Assembly (NCBI RefSeq): GCF_000422825.1
Contig: NZ_KE383929.1
Coordinates: 744,001 to 808,000, forward strand
Length of the DNA stretch: 64,000 nucleotides
Direction of reading: 5' to 3'
Origin: Nocardioides insulae DSM 17944
Lineage (GTDB): Bacteria > Actinomycetota > Actinomycetes > Propionibacteriales > Nocardioidaceae
Of this stretch, positions 17,303 to 25,521 are shown piece after piece. The translations under genes were made by a program, and so were the position numbers. The stretch's first letter is position 1. The number at the start of each line of letters is the position of its first letter. The notes under the pieces were generated by a model, which worked only from the letters and a program-made list of their open reading frames with translations, ran no database searches and was not told the origin of the DNA.

Positions 17303-18084
17303 GAGCTCAACTCCTCTCCCAGGTAGGCCCGCAGTACGTCGGGGTGGCGCTGCACCTCGTCGGGGGTGCCGGTCGCGATGGGCTCGCCGAAGTCGACGAC
17401 CAGGATCCGGTCGGCCAGGTCCATGACCATCCCCATGTCGTGCTCGACCAGCACCATCGGGATGTCCAGCTCGTCCCGGATGTCGAGGATGTAGCGGGCG
17501 GTGTCCTCGGTCTCCTCGAGGTTCATGCCGGCCACCGGCTCGTCGAGCAGGAGCAGCTTGGGCTCCATCGCCAGCGCCCGGCCGAGCTCGACGCGCTTCT
17601 GCACGCCGTACGGAAGCAGCCCGACGGGCATCGCGCGCCACTGCTCCAACTCGAGGAAGTCGACGATCTCCTCCACCACTCTGCGGTGCTCGAGCTCCTG
17701 GCGGCGTGCCCGCCCACGCCACACCACCGCGGCCAGCGACCCGTAGGTGATGTGCTGGTGCCGGCCGAGCATCAGGTTGTCGATCACGGTCAGGTGCTCG
17801 AACAGCGCGATGTTCTGGAAGGTGCGCGCCATCCCCATTCCGGCGATCCGGTGCGGTCGCATGCCGCGGAGGTCCTGACCCAGGAACTCCACCCTCCCCT
17901 GCTGCGGCCGGTAGACCCCGGACATCACGTTGAACAGCGAGGTCTTCCCCGCTCCGTTCGGCCCGATCACGGCGAACAGTTCGCCGGGCCGCACCTCGAG
18001 GCCCACCCCGTTGATCGCCTTGACCGCGCCGAAGGAGAGATGCACGTCCTCCAGGCGCAGGACCGGCTGGTCGCGATCGCTCAT
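17299..18084 (-). CDS. livG: Branched-chain-type ABC transporter ATPase (LivG)
   Basis: A 261-residue ABC ATPase with Walker A GPNGAGKTSLF, the LivG-type segment MGMARTFQNIALFEHLTVIDNLMLG and Walker B LLLLDEPVAGMN. The signature position reads LPYGVQKRVELGRALA, where the canonical LSxG is replaced by LPYG, a form common in LivG. I use the ATG at 18084, which overlaps the livF stop (ATGA); a GTG three codons upstream lies inside livF. Confidence 0.93.
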   Translation of the reverse strand: MSDRDQPVLRLEDVHLSFGAVKAINGVGLEVRPGELFAVIGPNGAGKTSLFNVMSGVYRPQQGRVEFLGQDLRGMRPHRIAGMGMARTFQNIALFEHLTVIDNLMLGRHQHITYGSLAAVVWRGRARRQELEHRRVVEEIVDFLELEQWRAMPVGLLPYGVQKRVELGRALAMEPKLLLLDEPVAGMNLEETEDTARYILDIRDELDIPMVLVEHDMGMVMDLADRILVVDFGEPIATGTPDEVQRHPDVLRAYLGEELSS

Positions 18085-18869
18085 GCCGACCACCGCTTCT
18101 TGCGTCGGTAGTGCTTGACCTCGCGGAAGGACTTGCGGCCGTCCTCACCAGGATGCAGGCCGAGGTAGAACTCCCGGATGTCGTCGTCCGCGAGCAGCCG
18201 GGTGGCGGGCTTGTCCAGCACCACCCGCCCGGTCTCCATGACGTAGCCGTGGCTGGCGATCGAGAGCGCCATCGTCGCGTTCTGCTCGATCAGCAGGACG
18301 CCGGTGCCCGCCTTGTTGATCTCCAGGATGACGTCGCGGATGGTCTCGACCAGCTTGGGTGCCAGGCCCAGGGTCGGTTCGTCGAGGAGGAGGTAGCGCG
18401 GGGAGGACATCATCGCCCGCCCGATCGCCAGCATCTGCTGCTCGCCCCCGGACAGATAGCCGGCGGTCCGCGAGCGCCGTTCCCGCAGGACGGGGAAGAG
18501 GTCGTAGACACGTTCCATGTTGGTGGCCATCTCGGAGCGGAGCGTGTGCGCCCCCGTCCTGAGGTTGTCCTCGATGCTCATCTCCACGAAGACCCGGCGA
18601 CCCTCGAGGACCTGCCGGACCCCTCGCCGTACGATCCGCTCCGGCGCCAGGTGGTGGATCGGCTGCTCGTCGAGGGTGACGCGACCCTTGGTGATCTCGG
18701 CGTCGTGGACGTCGAGCAGACCGGTCAGCGCACGCAGCAGGGTGGTCTTGCCGGCGCCGTTGGAGCCGAGCAGCGCGATGATCTCCCCGTCGGGGATGTC
18801 GATGCTGACACCGCGCAGTGCCAGGACGACGTCGTCGTAGACGACCTCGAGGTTTCTCGCGCTCAGCAT
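18081..18869 (-). CDS. livF: Branched-chain-type ABC transporter ATPase (LivF)
   Basis: A 262-residue ABC ATPase with Walker A GSNGAGKTTLL, Q-loop region GVRQVLEGRRVFVEMSIEDNL, signature YLSGGEQQMLAIGRAMM and Walker B YLLLDEPTLGLAP. The last 20 residues are basic (SFREVKHYRRKKRWSA). It is the first gene of the operon; the ATG at 18869 (MLSARNLEVVYDD) follows GGAGGACACC on the minus strand. It is divergent from the PucR regulator. Confidence 0.94.
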   Translation of the reverse strand: MLSARNLEVVYDDVVLALRGVSIDIPDGEIIALLGSNGAGKTTLLRALTGLLDVHDAEITKGRVTLDEQPIHHLAPERIVRRGVRQVLEGRRVFVEMSIEDNLRTGAHTLRSEMATNMERVYDLFPVLRERRSRTAGYLSGGEQQMLAIGRAMMSSPRYLLLDEPTLGLAPKLVETIRDVILEINKAGTGVLLIEQNATMALSIASHGYVMETGRVVLDKPATRLLADDDIREFYLGLHPGEDGRKSFREVKHYRRKKRWSA

Positions 18870-18897
18870 GGTGTCCTCCCGCCGCGCGGAGTGTGGC

Positions 18898-18921
18898 GTG
18901 CGTCTCATTGTTCTGACGCAC
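18898..18921. promoter_or_regulatory. Inverted repeat in the livF-pucR divergent region
   Basis: GTGCGTC and GACGCAC form a perfect 7-base inverted repeat separated by ten bases (18898-18904 and 18915-18921), 29 bases upstream of the livF start. The position suits an operator for the adjacent PucR regulator. The role is inferred. Confidence 0.45.
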
Positions 18922-19036
18922 CGCGAGGACGTCTTCGGAGGCGTGTCCAAGTTGTGACCCGTCGATTCGTGATCCGCCCACAATCGCGAGCCTGGCGCAC
19001 TAATGTGGCGTGGATCACATCGACGAAGGGCCCGAG

Positions 19037-20260
19037 ATGTCGCAGCGCGCTGTGAGCAGCACTGGTGAAGCCCGCCGGGTGGCCGACTCGTCCTGGCAGC
19101 ATCTGGACGAGCACGCCCACCATGCCGCCCGCGCGATCTGGCGCGAGGTGTCCGACTATCGCGAACGCGCCGACCTCCAGCTCTTCGCCGAGGTGGAGGC
19201 GCACTGCCGGCAGGTGTTCGGGGTCTACGTCACCACCGTGCGCGAAGGCAGACCTCCGGAGCGGCGCGACTTCCCGTGGACCCCTCGGCACGCCAGGCGT
19301 CGCGCCGAGCTCGGCATCGGACTCTCCGACTTCCTCCAGGCCTTCCGGGTGGGTCAGATGACGCTGTGGGACGGGTTGAGGGCACGCTCGGAGGCCGGCG
19401 AGATCGGCGCGGACACCGTCTTGGAACTCGTCGGCCCGATGCTCCGCACGGTCGAGGTGGGCAGCACCGTGGCGGCGGAGACCTATCTCGAGGCGCAGCA
19501 GTACCAACTCGCCGACGCCGCCCGGCTGGCGAGGGACCTGCTGGAGGACCTGCTGGCCGGGCACCCGCCGACGGTCCGGGAGCGGCAGCAGGCGCTGCGC
19601 GCGGCGGGCCTGGGTGAGGAGAGCCGCTTGATCCTCGTCGTCGCGACCCTGCCCGACCTGGACGGCGAGGCTCCCGAGCTGCGCCGCCGAGTGCGCCAGG
19701 CGCTCACCGGCCCGGACCTCGGCCTGATCGTGAGCAGGCACGACGAGGCGGTCGCTCTGCTCCCCGTGCCCCCCGCAGGCGTGGGTCGGCTGCTGGACTC
19801 CGTGCGGTCCGTGGTGACCTCACTGCTGGGGAGCGGCATCGAGGCGCGGGTCGGGGTCAGCTCCGTGCACGCGGGCTGGGAGGCGATCCCCGCCGCGTAC
19901 GACGAGGCCCGGTTGGCCCGGCAGTCCCTCGCCTGTCCCGGCCTACGGGCGATGACCGAGCTGTCCACCCTCGACCTGCTGGTCACCGGCCAGCACGGGC
20001 TCGCCCGGATGATCCCTCCGGAGGTCCGCGGGTTCGTCGAGGAGGATCTCGCCGCCGGCGGCATCCTCGTCGACACCCTCGCCGCCTACGTCGAGAACGA
20101 CCTGAACGCGCGCTTGACCGCCGTACACCTCAACCACCACGTCAACACGATCTACTACCGCCTCGGCCGGATCGCCGAGCACACCGGTCGCGACGTCCGC
20201 TCCGCCCCCGACCTGATCGACCTGCTGCTCGCCGTACGACTCCTCCGCGCCGACCCCTGA
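19037..20260 (+). CDS. PucR-family transcriptional regulator
   Basis: A 407-residue PucR/CdaR-like regulator. The N-terminal half is helical with no recognised ligand domain. The middle (about 195-310) resembles the degenerate GGDEF-like region of this family. The C-terminal 60 residues are the diagnostic helix-turn-helix (LNARLTAVHLNHHVNTIYYRLGRIAEHTG). I start at the ATG 19037; a GTG nine codons upstream is in frame. Divergent to the liv/ligase operon, it probably controls it; family members commonly respond to the imported substrate. Confidence 0.87.
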   Translation: MSQRAVSSTGEARRVADSSWQHLDEHAHHAARAIWREVSDYRERADLQLFAEVEAHCRQVFGVYVTTVREGRPPERRDFPWTPRHARRRAELGIGLSDFLQAFRVGQMTLWDGLRARSEAGEIGADTVLELVGPMLRTVEVGSTVAAETYLEAQQYQLADAARLARDLLEDLLAGHPPTVRERQQALRAAGLGEESRLILVVATLPDLDGEAPELRRRVRQALTGPDLGLIVSRHDEAVALLPVPPAGVGRLLDSVRSVVTSLLGSGIEARVGVSSVHAGWEAIPAAYDEARLARQSLACPGLRAMTELSTLDLLVTGQHGLARMIPPEVRGFVEEDLAAGGILVDTLAAYVENDLNARLTAVHLNHHVNTIYYRLGRIAEHTGRDVRSAPDLIDLLLAVRLLRADP

Positions 20261-20264
20261 CGTC

Positions 20265-20290
20265 GGGGGCTCACACCGGGGGCTCACACC
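20265..20290. repeat. Two tandem 13-base repeats after the PucR gene
   Basis: GGGGGCTCACACC occurs twice head to tail directly after the pucR stop, followed by a partial third copy (GGGGCTC at 20291-20297). It looks like local slippage duplication. A role in termination between the convergent genes is possible but not shown. Confidence 0.6.
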
Positions 20291-20307
20291 GGGGCTCGAT
20301 CAGGGGC

Positions 20308-21810
20308 TCAGCCCCGGGCGCCGGCGTAGCCGAGCACCGCCGCCAGCCCGAGCGCGCTGCGGGGTTCGTAGGCCACCCGCCACAGACCGCCGTGGGCGGC
20401 GCCGTAGGCCTCGTCCTGCCAGGGGTGCTCGTGCTGGGGCGTGCCCGCGACCAGGTCGTGCACGAGGAGAGCGGCCATCAAGGTGTTGGAGGTCTCCGGT
20501 TCGAAGACCTCCACCCCGAAGCGGGGCGCCCCGGCGAAGGCGGCGGCGAGGGCGCGACTCTTGACCACCGACCGGGTGCGGGTCGAGGGCGCGATGTGGA
20601 AGCAGACCTCCTGCCCCTCCTGCCGGGCGACCGTGGCACGCCACCGCTGGATCCGCTTGGCCAGCGCGTAGTTGGGTCCCTGGACCGGCACCAGGCTGTC
20701 GGCGATCCCCGGATCCGCGGCGGGCGCGTAGGCGCGGTGCAGGAGCCGACCCCGCGAGGCCCAGCGCAGCGGCCGACCGACCAGTTTGCCGGTGCGGCTG
20801 CGGTCGGCGTAGGCCCGGTTGGCGTGCTCCACCGCCTCGCGCGGCACCACGAAGACGTCGGTCGGCGTGGCCAGGAAGGCGAGTGCGGTCTCCGGCCGGG
20901 CCCGGCTCACCCGCTGCGCCAGTACGTCGGCCGCGACCGAGACGCGGACGTGGGTCGCACCGTCGGCGTAGAGGTAGTTGCCCACCACCGGCCGGCCCTC
21001 CAACCCGAGGATCCAGTCGGCCACCGCCGGCACCTCGGCGAGCAGATCGGCACCGGCCACGCCCGCCAGCGGGGGGTCGTCCTCGACGGCGGCCGCCTTG
21101 GATCCCTCGACCGGAACCAGCAGTCGCCCCGCCTCTGCGCGGGCCGTGCGCAGCACCCGCTCCCAGACCGAACTCCGGGGCAGGTCGAGCGCAGCCACCG
21201 TGGCCCCCCAGTGCAGCAGTGGGCGGAGCGGGCCCATCTCGGCGCCGGCTCCGAGCACCACCATGGTCCTGCCGTCCAGTCTGAGCCACTCCGGGTGGGC
21301 GGCCACCTCGCCGATGATGTCGGCCACCGAGGGCTCGATGATTCCCCTGTCGGTCCAGTCGGCCAGTTGCGCGCGCAGCGCCGAACCGCGCAACGTCTTC
21401 CCACGGTAGGGCAGGCCGAACTCGGTCTCGGCCTCCCCCTCCCCGCGGACCTCCACGGTCTCCAGTCGGTGGCCGGCCGGGACGTCCAGCAGGGAGTCCA
21501 GCGGGAGGTCCGGGGCAGGCTCGCCGGTCGCGTCGGCCTCGGGCACGACCACCATCGCCGCATGGACCGCGTCCAAGCCGTGGGAAGCGATCCTCCGCCA
21601 CGCGTCCGGGTCGGCCAGCCCCGCCTCGACCAGTCGCCGGAAATGGAGCGGGTACCGACTGCGCCATGCGGTCTCCTGTTCCGCGGCGCGCGCCCCGGCC
21701 GGGTCGACCGCCCGCAGCGCCTCGGCCACGATCCGCCGCCCGGCCGCGGTGGTGCTCCGCTGACCGGCGGGGTCCTCGGACTGGGCTGCGAAGGAGACTC
21801 CGTGCGTCAT
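20308..21810 (-). CDS. Conserved protein of unknown function with Rossmann-like segment
   Basis: A 500-residue soluble protein that I do not recognise. The clearest feature is a nucleotide-binding-like strand-loop-helix at about residues 188-215 (MVVLGAGAEMGPLRPLL, then WGATVAALDLPRSS). Other conspicuous segments are GLDAVHAAMVVVPEAD, PYRGKTLRGSALRAQLADW, VVGNYLYADGATHVRVSVAAD, LAFLATPTDVFVVPREAVEHA and VQGPNYALAKRIQRWRATVA. There are no membrane helices and no signal peptide. The ATG at 21810 lies 8 bases after AAGGAG on the opposite strand only, so the ribosome site is not obvious. It is divergent from an acyl-CoA ligase and convergent with the PucR gene. An NAD(P)- or SAM-dependent role is a guess from the glycine loop. 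Confidence 0.75.
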   Translation of the reverse strand: MTHGVSFAAQSEDPAGQRSTTAAGRRIVAEALRAVDPAGARAAEQETAWRSRYPLHFRRLVEAGLADPDAWRRIASHGLDAVHAAMVVVPEADATGEPAPDLPLDSLLDVPAGHRLETVEVRGEGEAETEFGLPYRGKTLRGSALRAQLADWTDRGIIEPSVADIIGEVAAHPEWLRLDGRTMVVLGAGAEMGPLRPLLHWGATVAALDLPRSSVWERVLRTARAEAGRLLVPVEGSKAAAVEDDPPLAGVAGADLLAEVPAVADWILGLEGRPVVGNYLYADGATHVRVSVAADVLAQRVSRARPETALAFLATPTDVFVVPREAVEHANRAYADRSRTGKLVGRPLRWASRGRLLHRAYAPAADPGIADSLVPVQGPNYALAKRIQRWRATVARQEGQEVCFHIAPSTRTRSVVKSRALAAAFAGAPRFGVEVFEPETSNTLMAALLVHDLVAGTPQHEHPWQDEAYGAAHGGLWRVAYEPRSALGLAAVLGYAGARG

Positions 21811-22026
21811 GGGCCCATCATGGCGGGTTCCCGGCAGCACGCGTCCACGGTCCGACGTACGACGGCCCGATGTACGACGGCGCGGCGAGCGGGGTAGGCG
21901 GAGGTGGCGCGGATGCTGGACAAGTGTGATCGCAACCACAGCCGGGTCCCTAGGATGGCCGCGCAGCCGTGCTCGGGCCGCGCGGGTGAGCCGCGCCCGG
22001 CCGTCCTCCGAGAGAAGCGAGAGAAC

Positions 22027-23499
22027 GTGTTCGTCCCTGAAGAAGGCTTCCCGATCGGCAACATCCCCGCCGCCTACGCCGAGCGGATCCCCGACACCGT
22101 CGCGGTGCGATGTGCCGCGGACGAACTCACCTGGCGCGAACTGGATGCGGCCTCGGACGCCGCCGCACGCGGCCTGAGGGAGTACGGCGTCCGCCCCGGG
22201 GCCATCGTCACGCTGGTGCTCCCGACCGGCACCGACATCGTGGTGGCGGCGTACGCCTGCCTGCGGGCCGGAGCCACCCCGCAGCCGCTCTCCCCCAAGC
22301 TGGCCCCAGCCGAGGCCGCGGCCATCCTGGAGTTGGCGGGTTCGGCAGCGGTGATCACGACCGCCGAGCCGCCCGAGGGTCTCGCCGGGGCCACCACGAC
22401 GACCCTTGCCGACCTCACCGCCCTGGGTGCGGGCACCCCGGCGCTCGGCACCCTGGTGGCGCCGTCGTGGAAGGCGCCCACCTCCGGCGGTTCGACCGGC
22501 CGGCCGAAGATCATCCTGGCCGGCAAGCCCGCGCTCTTCTCCCCCACCGACGGCGACCTGTGGCGCATCGGGCCCGGGGAGCGCGCACTCATCACCGCAC
22601 CGCTGCACCACAACGCGCCGTTCTCCAACACCCTGATCGCGCTGAACAAGGGCGCCACCGTGACGCTGCTGCCGCGCTTCGACGCGGAGGGCACCCTGGC
22701 GGCCATCGAACGCGACCGGATCACCTGGCTCTACGTCGTACCGACGATGATGCGCCGGATCATCGCGCTGGACGAGGAGACCCGCTCCGGCTACGACCTC
22801 TCCTCGCTGCGCGACCTCTGGCACTGTGCCGAGCCGTGCCCGCGCTGGCTCAAGCGGGCCTTCATCGACTGGCTGGGCGCCGACCGGATCTGGGAGCTGT
22901 ACGCCGGTACCGAGGCCCAGGCCGGCACCCAGATCAGCGGCACGGAGTGGCTCGAGCACCCCGGGTCGGTCGGTCGGATCCACTGGGGTGAGGCGAAGGT
23001 CATGGCGGCGGACGGCACCGAGGCCGACCCCGGTACTCCTGGCGAGATCTTCATGCGGGTCGCGCCCGGCAACCCCGACTCCTACCGCTACCTCGGGGCC
23101 GAGGCCCGGGAGGTCGACGGCTGGTCCTCACTGGGCGACATGGGTCATTTCGACGCCGACGGTTACCTCTACCTCGGTGACCGGCGCAGCGACATGATCA
23201 CCGTCGGCGGGGTCAACGTCTACCCCGCCGAGGTGGAAGCGGCCCTGGTCGAGCACCCCTGCGTACACACCAGCGTGGTGATCGGGCTGCCCGACGCCGA
23301 CCGCGGCAACCGGGTGCACGCGATCGTCTCGCTCGCTCCGGACGCGGAGGCGAGTGCGGAGGAACTCGCCGAGTTCCTGCGTCCCCGGCTCTCGGTGCAC
23401 AAGCTGCCGCGGTCGATCGAGTTCGTCGACGAACCGCTGCGGGACGAGGCCGGCAAGGTGCGCCGCTCGGCGTTGCGGGCCGAGCGGCTCACCACCTGA
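22027..23499 (+). CDS. AMP-binding acyl-CoA synthetase
   Basis: A 490-residue ANL-superfamily ligase. The phosphate loop reads APTSGGSTGRPKIIL at about residues 155-170, with SGGSTGRPK rather than the usual SSGTTGxPK. YAGTEAQAG occupies the YGxTE position, and the C-terminal hinge is LGDRRSDMITVGGVNVYPAEVEAAL. It is shorter than typical fatty-acid ligases and resembles bile-acid or short aryl/acyl-CoA ligases. The GTG at 22027 (MFVPEEGFPIGNIPAAYAERIPD) is the best start; in-frame upstream codons give a Cys/Arg-rich extension of no family character. The substrate is unknown. Confidence 0.88.
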   Translation: MFVPEEGFPIGNIPAAYAERIPDTVAVRCAADELTWRELDAASDAAARGLREYGVRPGAIVTLVLPTGTDIVVAAYACLRAGATPQPLSPKLAPAEAAAILELAGSAAVITTAEPPEGLAGATTTTLADLTALGAGTPALGTLVAPSWKAPTSGGSTGRPKIILAGKPALFSPTDGDLWRIGPGERALITAPLHHNAPFSNTLIALNKGATVTLLPRFDAEGTLAAIERDRITWLYVVPTMMRRIIALDEETRSGYDLSSLRDLWHCAEPCPRWLKRAFIDWLGADRIWELYAGTEAQAGTQISGTEWLEHPGSVGRIHWGEAKVMAADGTEADPGTPGEIFMRVAPGNPDSYRYLGAEAREVDGWSSLGDMGHFDADGYLYLGDRRSDMITVGGVNVYPAEVEAALVEHPCVHTSVVIGLPDADRGNRVHAIVSLAPDAEASAEELAEFLRPRLSVHKLPRSIEFVDEPLRDEAGKVRRSALRAERLTT

Positions 23500-23525
23500 G
23501 CCGGTCTGCCGGAGGGCGGGGCCGG

Positions 23526-24035
23526 TCAGTCGGTCATCGACTCCAGGGCGATCACCATCGCCAGGACCAGCGCCTCGTCCTCCCCCGCTGCCACCTCGAC
23601 GCCGTAGGTGTCACGGATCCGGAACCACTTCTTGGAGATGGTCGCAACGGTGTCGCCGTCCCGCTCGATCTCGTACTCGTGGTCGACGATGTTGCCCTTG
23701 GCCTTGAGGTCGGACCCGCCCTCGACATCGATGTTGAACCGGTCGCGGATCCCGATCAGGGCCTTGTGCACGGTCGCGACCGTCTCGCCGTCCCGCTCGA
23801 TGGCGACCTTGTCGCGCACGCTGAGCTTGCGCTCCTGGATGGTGGCCAGTTCACGTCCGGAGAGGTCCTCGAGCACGAAGGTGTCGCGCACCCGCATGGC
23901 CTTCCCGTTCGCCTTGTAGACCCGCTCGCCCTCGCCGTCCTCGATCCACGAGTCGTCCCCGATCGAGGCCAACTTCTCCCGCATCCGGAACCGGCGCCCG
24001 GCCGGCTCGTCCCGTCGTCCACGCAAGAACCCCAC
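23526..24035 (-). CDS. LURP-one-related (LOR) family protein
   Basis: A 169-residue protein made of repeated beta-strand units of the tubby-like/LOR fold (DUF567): MREKLASIGDDSWIEDGEGERVYKANGKAM at the start, LEDLSGRELATIQERKLSVRDKVAIERDG in the middle and YEIERDGDTVATISKKWFRIRDTYGVEV near the end. The biochemical role of bacterial LOR proteins is not established; tubby-like folds can bind phospholipids. The start is a GTG at 24035 about eight bases after AAGGGA; other in-frame starts further up give a non-homologous Arg-rich extension. Confidence 0.85.
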   Translation of the reverse strand: MGFLRGRRDEPAGRRFRMREKLASIGDDSWIEDGEGERVYKANGKAMRVRDTFVLEDLSGRELATIQERKLSVRDKVAIERDGETVATVHKALIGIRDRFNIDVEGGSDLKAKGNIVDHEYEIERDGDTVATISKKWFRIRDTYGVEVAAGEDEALVLAMVIALESMTD

Positions 24036-24238
24036 GACGCCATCCCTTCGCTCGGATCGACGCGTCCGCGCCGTGCCGCCACGGTAGAGCATGGGTGGTG
24101 TACGCCGGAGGGAGAGCGGGAGAGCACAGCCGCGCTCGGACGTCGTCCGCTCCAGCCGGGGTTCACCTTTTCGCGGGGGGGCGCAGTCGCGGCAGCATCC
24201 TGACTCCCTGCCCGTGCCGCCGGGCATAGGGTGAGGAC

Positions 24239-25483
24239 GTGAGCGATCCCCTCTCCCGTGCCGTCGCCGTCGCCCGGGATCGAGCGGACCCGCTGCGCGA
24301 GTGGCGTGCCGAGTTCGCGCTGCCGCAGGAGGTGATCTACCTCGACGGCAACTCGCTGGGTGCCCTCCCCCGCCGTACCGCCGAGCGGGTCCGCCGGACC
24401 ATCGAGGAGGAGTGGGGGCAGGGCCTGGTCCGGAGCTGGAACGACGCCGGCTGGTTCGACCAGCCGCGCACGCTCGGGGACCGGGTGGCCCCGCTGATCG
24501 GCGCGGGGCCAGGAGAGGTGGTGGTGTGCGACAGCACCTCGCTGAACCTGTTCAAGGTGCTCACCGCGGCGCTGGGTCAACGCCCTGGGCGGGACGTCGT
24601 GGTCACCGACCTGGACAGCTTCCCCACCGACCTCTACATGATCCAGGGAGCCACCAGCCTGCTTGGCGGCTACGAGTTGCGCTACCTCACCAGCACCGCT
24701 CCCGATCTCGACGACCTCCTCGACGAGCGCGTCGCCGCCGTCGTCCTGACCCACGTGGACTACCGCACCGGAGAGATGTACGACCTCGACGCAGTGACCC
24801 GGCGGGTGCAGGAGGCGGGCGCGCTGATGATCTGGGACCTGTGCCACAGCGTCGGCGCGGTCCCCGTCGACCTGACCGCCGCCGGTGCCGACTTCGCGGT
24901 CGGGTGCACCTACAAGTACCTCAACGGCGGCCCCGGCGCCCCCGCTTTCCTCTACGCCGCCGAGCGCCATCTCGACCGGGTCACCCAGCCGCTCTCCGGC
25001 TGGCACGGCCATGCCGCCCCGTTCGCCTTCACCCCGGACTACGAACCCGCCCCGGGCATCAGCCGTTTCCTCGTCGGTTCGCCCGGCCTGCTCGGCTACG
25101 CCGCCCTCGAGGCCAGCCTCGACCTGTGGGACCGGGTGCCGATGGCCGAGCTGCGGACCAAGAGCCTCGCCCTGACCGACCTGTTCCTCGATCTGGTCCA
25201 GGCTCGGCTGGGTGACCAGGTCGAACCGGTGACCCCGCGCGACCACGCCGTCCGCGGCAGTCAGGTCTCGCTGCGCCATCCGCACAGCTACGAGGTGATG
25301 CAGAACCTCATCGCCCGGGGCGTCATCGGCGACGTCCGAGCCCCCGACCTGATGCGCTTCGGCTTCACCCCGCTGTACGTGCGCTTCCAGGACGTCTGGG
25401 ACGCCGTGGACGTGCTCGACGACATCCTCACCCGTGGCACCTGGCGCGAGCCCCGGTTCGCCGTACGGCGCCAGGTGACCTGA
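24239..25483 (+). CDS. kynU: Kynureninase
   Basis: A 414-residue PLP enzyme that cleaves L-kynurenine to anthranilate and alanine (or 3-hydroxykynurenine to 3-hydroxyanthranilate). Family motifs are YLDGNSLGALPRRT near residue 33, WDLCHSVGAVPVDL, and GCTYKYLNGGPGAPAFLY with the Schiff-base Lys226, followed by QPLSGWHGHAAPFAF. Length is normal. It starts with GTG 20 bases or so after a weak purine stretch. No tryptophan dioxygenase, kynurenine formamidase or anthranilate gene lies nearby, so it is an isolated member of the pathway here. Confidence 0.94.
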   Translation: MSDPLSRAVAVARDRADPLREWRAEFALPQEVIYLDGNSLGALPRRTAERVRRTIEEEWGQGLVRSWNDAGWFDQPRTLGDRVAPLIGAGPGEVVVCDSTSLNLFKVLTAALGQRPGRDVVVTDLDSFPTDLYMIQGATSLLGGYELRYLTSTAPDLDDLLDERVAAVVLTHVDYRTGEMYDLDAVTRRVQEAGALMIWDLCHSVGAVPVDLTAAGADFAVGCTYKYLNGGPGAPAFLYAAERHLDRVTQPLSGWHGHAAPFAFTPDYEPAPGISRFLVGSPGLLGYAALEASLDLWDRVPMAELRTKSLALTDLFLDLVQARLGDQVEPVTPRDHAVRGSQVSLRHPHSYEVMQNLIARGVIGDVRAPDLMRFGFTPLYVRFQDVWDAVDVLDDILTRGTWREPRFAVRRQVT

Positions 25484-25521
25484 TCCGGCCGCACTCCGAT
25501 GCCTCGCGGAGGCCGCGCCCC

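Noticed and set aside
15449..17326. 625-codon plus-strand frame over the acyl-CoA ligase
   Set aside because: The ligase on the minus strand carries the AMP-binding loop and C-terminal hinge and couples to its neighbours. The plus-strand product is an unrelated low-complexity translation.
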